Below are positions 1 to 8,318 of a stretch of DNA of 64,000 bases, piece by piece. Both the position numbers and the translations under genes were made by a program. The notes beneath the pieces were generated by a model. The model was not told the origin of the DNA and ran no database searches. It worked only from the letters and a program-made list of their open reading frames with translations. The stretch's first letter is position 1, and each line of letters starts with the position of its first letter. The stretch is from Lawsonella clevelandensis (GTDB lineage: Bacteria > Actinomycetota > Actinomycetes > Mycobacteriales > Mycobacteriaceae), in NCBI RefSeq assembly GCF_001293125.1, contig NZ_CP009312.1, positions 124,001 to 188,000 on the forward strand, in the 5' to 3' direction.

Positions 1-474
1 ACCGGTACCTGCTTCACCCTTCGAACGAATCATGGCGGCGCCTTCGGTAATACGGCGAAGAGCCTCACCCAGGTTGGTGGCACCGCACACGAAGGGGACG
101 GTGAAGTTCCACTTATTGATGTGGTTGCTGTAGTCAGCCGGGGTAAGAACTTCGGACTCATCGATGTAGTCGACACCGATAGCTTCCAGGACCTGGGCTT
201 CCACGAAGTGACCAATACGAGCTTTCGCCATCACGGGGATGGTGACGGCTTCCTTAATTCCCTCGATCATGTCCGGATCGGACATGCGAGCGACGCCACC
301 TTGTGCGCGAATGTCGGCAGGAACGCGCTCGAGGGCCATAACGGCAACCGCACCGGCATCTTCGGCAATACGAGCCTGCTCAGGGTTCACAACGTCCATA
401 ATGACGCCGCCCTTGACCATCTCGGCCATGCCGCTCTTGACGCGGTAGGTACCCGTCTGATTCTCGTTGGTCAC
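1..474 (-). CDS. pdxS: Pyridoxal 5'-phosphate synthase lyase subunit PdxS (3' end cut by window edge)
   Basis: PdxS makes the vitamin B6 coenzyme PLP from ribose 5-phosphate, glyceraldehyde 3-phosphate and ammonia supplied by the glutaminase PdxT. The first 158 residues are visible and the frame runs off position 1. The catalytic signatures are present: IMDV with Asp27, [10 protein letters not shown] with Lys84 (the Schiff-base lysine, K81 of B. subtilis) and RSKGEAGTG with Lys152 (K149). The start is GTG at 474, preceded by a TAGGAG ribosome-binding site at suitable spacing. No pdxT lies within the window; it would be expected to the left, outside it. Family assignment is certain from the motifs. 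Confidence 0.96.
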   Translation of the reverse strand, partial: MTNENQTGTYRVKSGMAEMVKGGVIMDVVNPEQARIAEDAGAVAVMALERVPADIRAQGGVARMSDPDMIEGIKEAVTIPVMAKARIGHFVEAQVLEAIGVDYIDESEVLTPADYSNHINKWNFTVPFVCGATNLGEALRRITEGAAMIRSKGEAGTG

Positions 475-605
475 AATGACTCCTAGTCTCTACGCACATA
501 TCTCCCCCAGACACACGTGCTAAGGGAATATGCACAACACCATTAAAAGGGGGGTGGGGATAGTAACTATCTCTAACAGCTTAAACCACGTCGGTAAGAG
601 GTGGG

Positions 606-1274
606 TTAATCTTGCTCAGTGTGCATCGAATTCGTCTCCATTGACGCCGATGGCGCTGGTTCTACCGCAAGCTTCTCTGTGTCGAAGGAGGTGGCATCCA
701 TCTCCGACCAGGATTCATCAATAATATTGAAGTAGTGCGGCTGCGAGGCATGTCCGGCGAGGCGGAAAAAACGCACCATAGGGGCTGTATGTAAGGCAAG
801 GGCCTCGCTTACCGCATTGTTGTAGAAGCGCCGCGCCAAATTGACGCGCAACGCCGATTCTTGTAGTCCCGCCAAGTCTTCATGGTCGACTTGCGAGAAA
901 TCGGAGCGACGCAAGACGAGTGTGAGGTCATTCTCTACCGTTTCCCGATCGCGCAGATCTAAAAGTTGAGGGCATGCAGTCGCTTCCACAATATGGGCAG
1001 TATGGCTGATGGTGTTCGCTTCACGGGACATTTCGGCAGCTTCCGCTGTGTCGACATCAAGTTGGGTGGCAGCCCGCCGCATTGCTCTGGCGACCATCCG
1101 GGCAGCAAGGGCACGGCGGTCAAGCGTTCCCTCCAGGGCAATGGCGGCCTGTTCACATCGTTTATGTAGGCGATGGAGCCGTTGCGCTGTCAAATAGGCC
1201 CAGGTAGCGGTGACAACGATACTGCTTGCCAGGATGCTAATGAGAACGACGGCCCATATCGGTAAAGAAATCAC
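606..1274 (-). CDS. Membrane-anchored LemA-like protein, last gene of the PIM operon
   Basis: A 222-residue protein with one N-terminal transmembrane segment (about residues 5-27) followed by a helical, Ala/Arg-rich domain. The stretch around LARRFYNNAVSEALAL and the following P-x7-G-x8-YF pattern resembles the LemA family core (helical bundle, extracytoplasmic, function unknown). Its GTG start overlaps the pimA stop by four bases (GTGA), so translation is probably coupled. In M. tuberculosis the equivalent place downstream of pimA is occupied by Rv2609c, remembered as a membrane/Nudix protein; no Nudix box is visible here. The C-terminal tail is acidic and low-complexity. Family link moderate, function unknown. 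Confidence 0.75.
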   Translation of the reverse strand: MISLPIWAVVLISILASSIVVTATWAYLTAQRLHRLHKRCEQAAIALEGTLDRRALAARMVARAMRRAATQLDVDTAEAAEMSREANTISHTAHIVEATACPQLLDLRDRETVENDLTLVLRRSDFSQVDHEDLAGLQESALRVNLARRFYNNAVSEALALHTAPMVRFFRLAGHASQPHYFNIIDESWSEMDATSFDTEKLAVEPAPSASMETNSMHTEQD

Positions 1275-2395
1275 TTGAGTTGTACCTTCCCGGCCCCCAG
1301 CGTGACGGTGTCATAAACCGCAAGTACTTGCTGGGCCACAACCGACCAATCATATTGCGCGACAAAACTCGTGGCTCGAACAACTTTGGCGGTCGTTTTC
1401 TGAGGCTCCTGCAGTGCGGTAAGAATCGTCTGTGCCAGCGCTGCAGGATCTCCTACTGGGCTGAGCCAGCCTGCTTCTCCTTTATCGAGAACAGCCACAA
1501 AAGCGGGAATCTCGCTGGCGACCACCGGAACTCCTGCCGACATAGCCTCAACGAGAACGATGCCAAAGCTTTCGCCGCCCGTATTGGGTGCAACAAAAAC
1601 ACTTGCGGAACGGAGCGCAGCGGCCTTGTCTGCCTCTGACACGTGCCCCAGTAGCGTAAGCGTACCGACATTCTCTGCAACTTTTCGCCGTAGCGTAGCG
1701 GCATCACCGTCGCCAACGACCATCAACTCGACATTCGGGTATATAGCATGGACGGCAGGTAGCGCATCCAGCAGAACATCCATTCCCTTGCGCGGCTCGT
1801 CGTAGCGCCCAAGGAAAAGTAACACGGGATGGTCTAAGCGTTCGTAACCGGACAGAGGCTGCGCCGTTCGGAATCTCGAGACTCGCACCCCATTAGGGAT
1901 AAGTACGGCATCACCCCCAATGCCGTCCATCTGCCACCGTCGTGCCATATTAGACACCGCAATTCTGCCGCTGATGCCCTCAAACCGTTTCATCAAAAAG
2001 GAGCGGAAAATCCGGACGAGAAGACTCGGTTTACCAGAGGCATGAAAGGTACTAACAAGCGGCCCTTGGGCAAGATAGGTGGCCCACATGGTAAGGCTTG
2101 GAGAGGCTGGTTCATGGAGGTGAACCACATCAAAATCCCCCTCTTCGATAAAGGTCCTCACTGCACGCCAGTGGCGGGGAGAGAAGCTCAGCCGGGCTAT
2201 AGAACCGTTAAAAGGAATGGGGATTGCCCGCCCAGTTAGCGTCACGTAGGCGGGAACGGCATCTTTTTTCACCCCCGGACCAAGCACCTCGACATAGTGG
2301 CCGAGCGCAATCATCTCGTCCGCAATTTCCAGAATATGCGCTTGTACACCGCCCGGAACATCGAAAGAGTACGGGCAGATCATGCCGATACGCAC
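1271..2395 (-). CDS. pimA: Phosphatidyl-myo-inositol alpha-mannosyltransferase PimA
   Basis: PimA transfers the first mannose from GDP-mannose to phosphatidylinositol on the cytoplasmic face of the membrane, starting PIM, lipomannan and lipoarabinomannan synthesis. The 374-residue GT-B protein (GT4 family) begins with MRIGMICPYSFDVPGGVQAH, the family's glycine-rich acceptor loop, and carries GGESFGIVLVEAM near residue 280, the E-x7-E donor-binding motif. The start is GTG at 2395. It sits three bases after the acyltransferase gene and overlaps the next gene, within a minus-strand run thrS-HIT-pgsA-acyltransferase-pimA that matches the M. tuberculosis cluster. Identification is strong from both sequence and context. 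Confidence 0.96.
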   Translation of the reverse strand: MRIGMICPYSFDVPGGVQAHILEIADEMIALGHYVEVLGPGVKKDAVPAYVTLTGRAIPIPFNGSIARLSFSPRHWRAVRTFIEEGDFDVVHLHEPASPSLTMWATYLAQGPLVSTFHASGKPSLLVRIFRSFLMKRFEGISGRIAVSNMARRWQMDGIGGDAVLIPNGVRVSRFRTAQPLSGYERLDHPVLLFLGRYDEPRKGMDVLLDALPAVHAIYPNVELMVVGDGDAATLRRKVAENVGTLTLLGHVSEADKAAALRSASVFVAPNTGGESFGIVLVEAMSAGVPVVASEIPAFVAVLDKGEAGWLSPVGDPAALAQTILTALQEPQKTTAKVVRATSFVAQYDWSVVAQQVLAVYDTVTLGAGKVQLK

Positions 2396-2398
2396 GAA

Positions 2399-3361
2399 TT
2401 AGCCCTCCTTCTCTTCAGCGGGCTTTTTCACACCTTCTTCGATATGGGCAAGATGACCAGCCGACAGATCTTTCAACCAGAGGGGTTGTAAAAGATGCCA
2501 GTCCTCGGGATGCTGAGCAATAGCGTGTTCAAATGCAGTAGCAAGGAGCTGGGTGGTTGCCACCACTCCCCCGCCGGTGTCAACGGGATCTCCCACCTTC
2601 ATTCCCCAGCCACCCGGGGTATACCAACAGTGAACGGGGCACAGCACAGCACCCGTGTCAGTCGCTAATTTCGCGGGGCCGGCGGGCATACGAGTTCGTT
2701 CCCCAAAGAACGTTACTTCCACTCCGCGCGCGCGCAGATCACGTTCACCAAGGAGGCAGATAACACCATTGCGGTTGAGTGTTTCTTTAAGGTGTTGCAT
2801 CGGCGGCACTGACCCACCAGTCAGTGGAATCACATCAAAGCCGAGGCTTTCCCGGTAGTCAACAAAACGCTGGTAGAGGCTTTCTGGTTTGAGCCGCTCT
2901 GCGACAGTACTAAAGGTGCCGACCGCATGGACGAGCCACACACCCGCCATATCCCAGTTACCCGAGTGCGGCAGTGCCAGCACGACACCCTTTCCCTTGG
3001 CCAAGCCGTCAGTGATATGGTGTTTCCCTTCAACAGAGGCATCTAGCTGCGGAAAGAGAGTATCCATACGCATGGACGGTAGGCGGAAGGCTTCCCGCCA
3101 GTACCGCGCATAGGAGTGGATGGCGGCACGCACAAGTTCGTCGGGGACGTCCTCGGGCCCTGCCACCCCTATCACTCGTGCAAGATTTTTGCGGAGTTGA
3201 GTCATAGGTTGGTGTTTGGCGATCACATCGGCAGCCGTGTCAAAAATGCGGCAAGCCAAAGAGTCGGGAAGAGCTTTGACGACCGCCCAGCCTAGCGCGT
3301 AGGCCTTATCGGACAGGATCTCCCGTAGTTCAGTCATACGGCTTGGCGGCTGTTCTGCCAT
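2399..3361 (-). CDS. Phosphatidylinositol mannoside acyltransferase (PatA-like)
   Basis: A 320-residue member of the LpxL/HtrB lysophospholipid acyltransferase family. The H-x4-D catalytic motif is visible as HSGNWD at residues 132-137. In mycobacteria the enzyme at this place (PatA, Rv2611c) acylates the 6-position of the mannose added by PimA, using acyl-CoA at the cytoplasmic membrane. The gene lies directly upstream of pimA and downstream of pgsA on the same strand, so a role in PIM synthesis follows from the operon. ATG start at 3361, with a GGAG about 8 nt upstream on the minus strand. Very likely correct; acyl specificity cannot be read from the sequence. Confidence 0.93.
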   Translation of the reverse strand: MAEQPPSRMTELREILSDKAYALGWAVVKALPDSLACRIFDTAADVIAKHQPMTQLRKNLARVIGVAGPEDVPDELVRAAIHSYARYWREAFRLPSMRMDTLFPQLDASVEGKHHITDGLAKGKGVVLALPHSGNWDMAGVWLVHAVGTFSTVAERLKPESLYQRFVDYRESLGFDVIPLTGGSVPPMQHLKETLNRNGVICLLGERDLRARGVEVTFFGERTRMPAGPAKLATDTGAVLCPVHCWYTPGGWGMKVGDPVDTGGGVVATTQLLATAFEHAIAQHPEDWHLLQPLWLKDLSAGHLAHIEEGVKKPAEEKEG

Positions 3362-3417
3362 GGGGCGTGTCTCCTTGTGCAGAAGTCGGTGACCAGAGCC
3401 ACTGACTTTCTCAAAAG

Positions 3418-4071
3418 CTAGTGTTGAACCTCAAAATCTTCACGTGCATGGGGAGCTTTTGACACCAGGTGCAGACGCTGTCCCACGGTGATAATGCTAC
3501 CGATAGCCAGGATCCACATGGCAGCATTGATGAAGTAGGTCATCCACTGTACACCGAAGTGCAGGCCGATACCGGTGAACCCGATACCGACGAGCACAAT
3601 GATGAGGCGCTCAGGACGCTCTATCAATCCATTGTTGACCGGGATTCCGGACGCCTCCGCACGAGCCTTGGCATACGAAATGACCTCAGAAAAGACAAGC
3701 GTGACAATGGTAGTGATGAGAAGCCAGGTGTCATCAGGGCGATTGTTGATTTCCCACCAGAGAATGGAACCAATCACGGCACCGTCGGCAATCCGATCGA
3801 GGGTGGCATCAAGCACTGCACCGTAAGGCGTTCCATGCCCAATCTGACGCGCCATAGCACCATCGATAAGGTCGACAAACACGGTGAGTCCAAGCAGGAT
3901 AGCGCCGATGGTGACGTGCTCGGTCAGCGCAATGAGCACAACCGCGAGCGTGATATTGAGTACCGTACCGAAGATGGTCATCATATTCGGCGTGACCCCA
4001 ATCTTGAGAAGTCCGCGGGCGACCGGATTAATAACTTTTGAGATTCCTGGGCGCAGATACTTTCCGATCAC
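3418..4071 (-). CDS. pgsA: Phosphatidylinositol phosphate synthase (CDP-alcohol phosphatidyltransferase)
   Basis: An integral membrane enzyme of 217 residues. The full CDP-alcohol phosphatidyltransferase signature D-x2-D-G-x2-A-R-x8-G-x3-D-x3-D is present at residues 67-92 (DLIDGAMAR, then G84, D88 and D92), which binds the metal ions and CDP-diacylglycerol. In actinobacteria this enzyme joins CDP-DAG and inositol 1-phosphate to make phosphatidylinositol phosphate, the lipid base of PIMs. About six hydrophobic helices are evident. The start is GTG at 4071 with AAGGAG upstream. It lies between the HIT gene and the PIM acyltransferase, so the cluster makes the lipid and then decorates it. Confidence 0.95.
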   Translation of the reverse strand: MIGKYLRPGISKVINPVARGLLKIGVTPNMMTIFGTVLNITLAVVLIALTEHVTIGAILLGLTVFVDLIDGAMARQIGHGTPYGAVLDATLDRIADGAVIGSILWWEINNRPDDTWLLITTIVTLVFSEVISYAKARAEASGIPVNNGLIERPERLIIVLVGIGFTGIGLHFGVQWMTYFINAAMWILAIGSIITVGQRLHLVSKAPHAREDFEVQH

Positions 4072-4086
4072 TACATCTCCTTATGC

Positions 4087-4674
4087 CTAATGATCACTTG
4101 CGGCAACTTGACGTTCCCATTCTTCTGCCAAGAGACGGCGCGTGTCCTGCAGGGTTTGCGGAAGCACCTTGGTATCAGCGAAGAGGGTGATGAAATTAGC
4201 GTCCCCCACCCAGCGTGGAACAACATGTTGGTGGAGGTGGTCTGTTACGGAACCACCTGCACCATTTCCGAGATTGAACCCGATATTGAAAGCATCGGGC
4301 TGCGAGACTGCTCGAATCACCCGAATAAGCCGTTGTGTCATCAGAGCTAGTTCCATGGTTTCCGCAGTGGTGAGATCCTCATAATCGGCGACCTGCCGAT
4401 AAGGAATCACCATGGAATGCCCCGGGTTGTAGGGGTAGAGGTTGAGACACACGAAGCAGAGTTCACCACGGGCCACGATGAGCCCCTCCTCATCACTGCA
4501 CTTCGGCAGGTAGAGGAAGGGATCGCGGGATTTTGTGCAGGCGTTAGCTGAAGTCTCCGGCTCCTCCACAGGAGCGGCTTCTTCCGTGATGTAGGACATG
4601 CGGTAGGGAGCCCACAAACGTTCAAGCTTGTCAGGCGTCCCTAGCCCAGAATCCACATACTCAGGCTTCGGCAC
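4087..4674 (-). CDS. HIT-family nucleotide phosphorylase/hydrolase (Rv2613c type)
   Basis: About 195 residues with the histidine-triad motif [10 protein letters not shown] around residue 150, and NLYPYNPGH typical of the family. The M. tuberculosis homologue at the same locus has been described as a diadenosine tetraphosphate phosphorylase; that activity is inferred here by homology. Start choice: the frame stays open to a TTG at 4686, but GTG at 4674 has GAGG six bases upstream while the TTG has no ribosome-binding site, so 4674 is preferred. The gene overlaps the 3' end of thrS by 14 bases, so expression is probably coupled to thrS. Confidence 0.92.
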   Translation of the reverse strand: MPKPEYVDSGLGTPDKLERLWAPYRMSYITEEAAPVEEPETSANACTKSRDPFLYLPKCSDEEGLIVARGELCFVCLNLYPYNPGHSMVIPYRQVADYEDLTTAETMELALMTQRLIRVIRAVSQPDAFNIGFNLGNGAGGSVTDHLHQHVVPRWVGDANFITLFADTKVLPQTLQDTRRLLAEEWERQVAASDH

Positions 4675-6748
4675 GTTGGTCCTCAATCAGCTCAGCAGTT
4701 GGTGATTCGTTGCGCTGAGAACGGGCCCATTCGGTGATGAGGTCGATTGCTTCAGCACGTGGCACACCATTGACCTGTGAACCGTCACGGAAGCGGAAGG
4801 ACACGGCACCTGCTTCCTCATCGCGAGCACCTGCCAACAGCATGAACGGCACTTTTTGGGTGGTGTGCGTACGGATCTTCTTCTGCATGCGGTCGTCACT
4901 CAAGTCTACTTCCGCACGAATACCGCGGGAGCCCAACTCGGCAATGACTTCCTGAAGGTACGGGGCAAAGGTGTCAGCGACCGGGATACCCATGACCTGC
5001 AGTGGCGCTAACCATACAGGGAAAGCACCGGCATAGTGTTCTGTCAGCACGCCAAAGAATCGCTCGATGGAGCCGAAGAGTGCACGGTGAATCATGACTG
5101 GCCGTTGCTTGGTGCCATCGGGTGCGGTGTATTCCAAACCAAAGCGCTCAGGAAGGTTGAAGTCAAGCTGCACTGTCGACATCTGCCACGTACGGCCGAT
5201 AGCGTCGCGAGCTTGGACGGAGATCTTTGGTCCATAAAACGCTGCACCTGCTGGATCGGGGACAAGTTCGAGGCCAGAGGCTTCTGCAACCCGCTGCAAA
5301 GTAGCCGTCGACTTCTCCCAAATCTCATCCGACCCTACGAACTTCTCGGGGTCTTTAGTAGAGAGCTCAAGGTAGAAGTCGTCGAGTCCGTAGTCGCGGA
5401 GCAGCGAAATAATGAACGTAAGAACGTCGGTGAGCTCGGCTTCCAGCTGATCTTCGGTGCAGTAAATGTGAGCATCATCCTGGGTGAAACCACGCGCACG
5501 GGTGAGCCCGTGAATAACGCCTGATTTTTCGTAGCGGTAGACCGTACCGAACTCGAACAGGCGGAGGGGAAGCTCACGGTAAGAACGCCCACGGGACGCA
5601 AAGATGAGGTTGTGCATTGGGCAGTTCATTGGCTTGACATAGTAGTCCTGCCCAGCCTTGCGGACGTCGCCATTTTCGTCCAGTTCCTCATCGAGGTGCA
5701 TAGGGGGAAACATACCGTCGGAATACCAGTCGAGGTGTCCGGAGGTCTTAAATAGGTCACCTTTGGTGATGTGAGGACTGTATACGAATTGGTAGCCGGC
5801 CTCGATGTGGCGTCGACGAGAGTGCTGTTCCATCTCGTTTCGGATAATGCCGCCTTTGGGGTGAAACACCGGGAACCCAGAGCCAATCTCATCGGGGAAG
5901 CTGAAAAGGTCCAGTTCTGTCCCCAACCGGCGGTGGTCACGCTTCGCGGCTTCGGCCATTCGATCGAGATACTCATCCATGGCTTCCTGGGATTCCCAGG
6001 CGGTGCCGTAGATGCGCTGCAGGTCATCGTTCTTTTGATCGCCACGCCAGTAGGCGGCAGAGGAACGAGTCAGATGGAATGCCGGGATGAACTTAGTGGT
6101 CGGGACGTGCGGGCCACGACACATATCACTCCACAACACCTCCCCGGTGCGCGGATTGACATTGTCGTACACCGTAACAGCGCCGTCGCCCAGATCTGCA
6201 GATTCGTCACCGGTGAACGTCACACCAGAAGCTTTCTCCCGTAGCAGTTCAAGCTTGTAGGGCTGGTCCGCGAGGAACTCTTCGGCCTCAGCAAGACTGG
6301 CAAAAGACCGCTTACGGAACTGCTGCCCCTGTTTGACGATTTTCCGCATAGCTTTCTCGATAGCTTTGAGATCATCCGGGGTGAACGGTTCCGTGACACG
6401 GAAGTCGTAGTAGAAACCATTCTCAATGGCAGGTCCGATGCCAAACTTCACATCCGGGAAAAGCTGCTGTACCGCTTGTGCCATCACATGCGCAGCGGAA
6501 TGCCGAATGATGATGCGGCCATCTTCTGTATTTGCGGGAATTGCGGTGACGGTAGTGTCTGATTCTGCTACCCATCCGAGATCGTGGATAGTGCCGTCGC
6601 CTTCCTGAACACCCAGGATCGCGTTAATACCTTTGGTCGGCAGTTCGGTATCCCGCAATGCAGTACCGGCTCGTGTACCGGCAGGGATGGAAAATACAAG
6701 ATCGGCCGCTGCGAGGGCGGCCTGCTGAGAAGATGAGTCATTCGACAC
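4661..6748 (-). CDS. thrS: Threonyl-tRNA synthetase
   Basis: A 695-residue class II synthetase that charges tRNA-Thr. The order is an N-terminal TGS-like region (about 1-70), the editing domain with the [11 protein letters not shown] motif (HxxxH-type), the catalytic core with the Zn-binding cysteine in [10 protein letters not shown] and histidine in [13 protein letters not shown], then the anticodon-binding domain ending near residue 680. Length matches actinobacterial ThrRS. The start is GTG at 6748 with AAGGAG a few bases upstream. First gene of the minus-strand run that continues through the PIM cluster. I saw no T-box leader in the 137 bases between it and the tRNA gene. Confidence 0.97.
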   Translation of the reverse strand: MSNDSSSQQAALAAADLVFSIPAGTRAGTALRDTELPTKGINAILGVQEGDGTIHDLGWVAESDTTVTAIPANTEDGRIIIRHSAAHVMAQAVQQLFPDVKFGIGPAIENGFYYDFRVTEPFTPDDLKAIEKAMRKIVKQGQQFRKRSFASLAEAEEFLADQPYKLELLREKASGVTFTGDESADLGDGAVTVYDNVNPRTGEVLWSDMCRGPHVPTTKFIPAFHLTRSSAAYWRGDQKNDDLQRIYGTAWESQEAMDEYLDRMAEAAKRDHRRLGTELDLFSFPDEIGSGFPVFHPKGGIIRNEMEQHSRRRHIEAGYQFVYSPHITKGDLFKTSGHLDWYSDGMFPPMHLDEELDENGDVRKAGQDYYVKPMNCPMHNLIFASRGRSYRELPLRLFEFGTVYRYEKSGVIHGLTRARGFTQDDAHIYCTEDQLEAELTDVLTFIISLLRDYGLDDFYLELSTKDPEKFVGSDEIWEKSTATLQRVAEASGLELVPDPAGAAFYGPKISVQARDAIGRTWQMSTVQLDFNLPERFGLEYTAPDGTKQRPVMIHRALFGSIERFFGVLTEHYAGAFPVWLAPLQVMGIPVADTFAPYLQEVIAELGSRGIRAEVDLSDDRMQKKIRTHTTQKVPFMLLAGARDEEAGAVSFRFRDGSQVNGVPRAEAIDLITEWARSQRNESPTAELIEDQRAEA

Positions 6749-6885
6749 GAGGAAGTGCTCCTTGATTGTGGTGCGGTGCTACATACCTGGTAGCTACCGA
6801 CGTTGCCTGCTCATCTTAGCGCGAAGATGGAGCAATATTCCACGCAGCAGGACGGCACCCCATTTCTTCCTTCAAATACAAAAAG

Positions 6886-6957
6886 TGGTCCCAGCTGGGA
6901 TCGAACCAGCGACCTCCCCGGTGTGAACGGGACGCTCTTCCACTGAGCCATGGGACC
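6886..6957 (-). tRNA. tRNA-Val (CAC)
   Basis: A 72-base cloverleaf read on the minus strand. The acceptor stem GGTCCCA pairs with TGGGACC, the T-arm GGTTCGATCCC is canonical, and the anticodon loop TTCACAC gives CAC for valine. Discriminator is A; the CCA end is not encoded. Confidence 0.93.
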
Positions 6958-7292
6958 GTTTGCTTGCTAAACACTTTCTCGTCAAAGGTGAGAAACGTGC
7001 TAACTGCAACGAGAAGAATCTAGCAGACCGCCGCCCAATTTGTCCAAGTGGGCACCGACAGGATGAAAACAAGCAAATCCACCACCGCACCTGGCATCCC
7101 CCATTCGCCGTATCCTCACTTTCCCCACGAGCGTCTTAAGACATGCGTAACCACTCTCATAAACAACACGCAACACACCTGTGAACAGGCGATTTTGCAG
7201 AGTGCGTAGTTGTCCGCTAATGTAATCGAAGCAAGCTCAAAGAGCGAAACGAGATCTGAAAGGTTCTCAGTTCCGGGCTCACAGGTTGCAAT
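6958..7292. other. Gene-free stretch between oppositely oriented tRNA genes
   Basis: 335 bases with no convincing coding frame. The right part holds a likely promoter for the rightward tRNA cluster (7195-7223). The left part should contain the promoter of the leftward tRNA-Val, but no clear -35/-10 pair could be picked out. Confidence 0.6.
7195..7223 (+). promoter_or_regulatory. Promoter of the Gly-Cys-Val tRNA cluster
   Basis: TTGCAG (7195-7200), a 17-base spacer, and TAATGT (7218-7223) form a sigma-70-like promoter about 70 bases before the first tRNA. A second possible -10, TGTAAT, begins at 7221. Confidence 0.5.
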
Positions 7293-7365
7293 GCGGATGT
7301 AGCGCAGTTGGTAGCGCATCACCTTGCCAAGGTGAGGGTCGCGGGTTCGAATCCCGTCATCCGCT
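7293..7365 (+). tRNA. tRNA-Gly (GCC)
   Basis: Acceptor stem GCGGATG pairs with CATCCGC. The anticodon stem-loop TCACC-TTGCCAA-GGTGA gives anticodon GCC for glycine, and the T-arm GGTTCGAATCC is canonical. A genomic CCA follows at 7366-7368. First of three co-oriented tRNAs. Confidence 0.95.
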
Positions 7366-7384
7366 CCATGGTGGAAACACCTGC

Positions 7385-7455
7385 GGTGGAGTGGCCGAGT
7401 GGCGAGGCAACGGCCTGCAAAGCCGTGCACACGGGTTCGATTCCCGTCTCCACCT
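7385..7455 (+). tRNA. tRNA-Cys (GCA)
   Basis: Acceptor stem GGTGGAG pairs with CTCCACC, followed by discriminator T, the cysteine identity base. The anticodon stem-loop ACGGC-CTGCAAA-GCCGT gives GCA. CCA is not encoded. Middle member of the three-tRNA cluster. Confidence 0.95.
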
Positions 7456-7471
7456 CTCTTGTTTAGAACTT

Positions 7472-7543
7472 GCGCGATTAGCTCAGCGGGAGAGCGCTTC
7501 CCTGACACGGAAGAGGTCACTGGTTCGATCCCAGTATCGCGCA
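7472..7543 (+). tRNA. tRNA-Val (GAC)
   Basis: Acceptor stem GCGCGAT pairs with ATCGCGC. The anticodon stem-loop CTTCC-CTGACAC-GGAAG gives GAC for valine. A genomic CCA follows (7544-7546). With the leftward CAC tRNA, the window holds two valine acceptors of different anticodon. Confidence 0.95.
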
Positions 7544-7548
7544 CCAAC

Positions 7549-7578
7549 TAATATGGCGGCCATTCGGCCGCCATATTA
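7549..7578 (+). terminator. Terminator of the tRNA cluster
   Basis: A perfect 13-bp inverted repeat (arms 7549-7561 and 7566-7578, ATTC loop), followed by CTATTTTG, starting three bases after the encoded CCA of tRNA-Val. Confidence 0.85.
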
Positions 7579-7658
7579 CTATTTTGTCTCATCACCTGGA
7601 ATATCCCAGCGGGCCCCATCTGACCACGACTCGCTAAGGACACCATAGCAGTGTCCTT

Positions 7659-7664
7659 TACACT
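7659..7664 (+). promoter_or_regulatory. -10 box of a likely leaderless transcript (acetyltransferase gene)
   Basis: TACACT ends six bases before the ATG at 7671, so the expected transcription start falls on the start codon. No Shine-Dalgarno sequence lies between. Confidence 0.6.
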
Positions 7665-7670
7665 AAATCT

Positions 7671-8243
7671 ATGACTGAACTGTCCCCTGCTTCTTTCCGT
7701 GTTCGCCCAGCCTACGATGCTGACATTCCCGCGCTGCGCGAATTGGCCTGTGCGACATTTCCGATGGCCTGCCCCAGCTCGGTCACCGCGGAAGATATTA
7801 CCGAGCATTGTAACTACCAGTTCAATGAGGAACGACTACGCGGGCATCTCACCAACCTTGCGCACTACCTTGCGGTTGCGGAAGATACAGAATCCGAACA
7901 TCTGCTAGGGTACCTGCTCTTAATAGCAGGGGCAGAAATGGACCCCGTGGCCTATGAAAAACTTCGCGTTCGTCCCTCTCTCGGCGTCGACAAGCTCTAC
8001 GTCCGCGCGGAGCACCACGGTTCAAGGATTTCCGATGCCCTCATGAACCATGCTGTTGAACAAGCTGTTAACTGTGGTTACTCGAGTCTCTGGCTTGGAA
8101 CAAATGCCGAGAACAAGCGGGCTCTTCGATTTTATAAAAAACAAGGTTTTGAGATTGTTGGGCCACGCATCTACTACGTTGGGACTACCCGCAACGATGA
8201 CGTCGTCCTGGAGAAACTCCTCGTAGATGCACCGCATACCTAA
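7671..8243 (+). CDS. GNAT-family N-acetyltransferase
   Basis: A 190-residue single-domain GNAT protein. The acetyl-CoA site region is seen as VDKLYVRAEHHGSRIS followed by LGTNAENKRALRFYKKQGF, the family's motif A/B arrangement near residues 103-160. The acceptor cannot be predicted; the family includes small-molecule, peptide and ribosomal-protein acetylases. The gene stands alone between the tRNA cluster and aftC. Its ATG has no ribosome-binding site but a TACACT -10 box at the distance expected for leaderless transcription. A small inverted repeat (ACACTG/CAGTGT, 8255-8274) follows the stop. Confidence 0.88.
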   Translation: MTELSPASFRVRPAYDADIPALRELACATFPMACPSSVTAEDITEHCNYQFNEERLRGHLTNLAHYLAVAEDTESEHLLGYLLLIAGAEMDPVAYEKLRVRPSLGVDKLYVRAEHHGSRISDALMNHAVEQAVNCGYSSLWLGTNAENKRALRFYKKQGFEIVGPRIYYVGTTRNDDVVLEKLLVDAPHT

Positions 8244-8318
8244 AAGCTGGCACTACACTGCTATACGACAGTGTCGAGTGATACATCGTCCGCTACCATC
8301 TCACTGCAAGGATAAGGA

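Noticed and set aside
5036-5524. A 162-codon frame on the plus strand inside thrS
   Set aside because: Antisense to the catalytic core of threonyl-tRNA synthetase; no independent evidence.
6749-6885. Possible T-box riboswitch before thrS
   Set aside because: The interval is too short and no T-box core or specifier stem could be found.
7116-7547. A 143-codon minus-strand frame across the tRNA cluster
   Set aside because: It is entirely covered by three well-formed tRNA genes; such frames often appear as false proteins.
8255-8274. ACACTG/CAGTGT inverted repeat after the acetyltransferase gene as a terminator
   Set aside because: Only 6 bp with an 8-base loop and no T-run; too weak to call.
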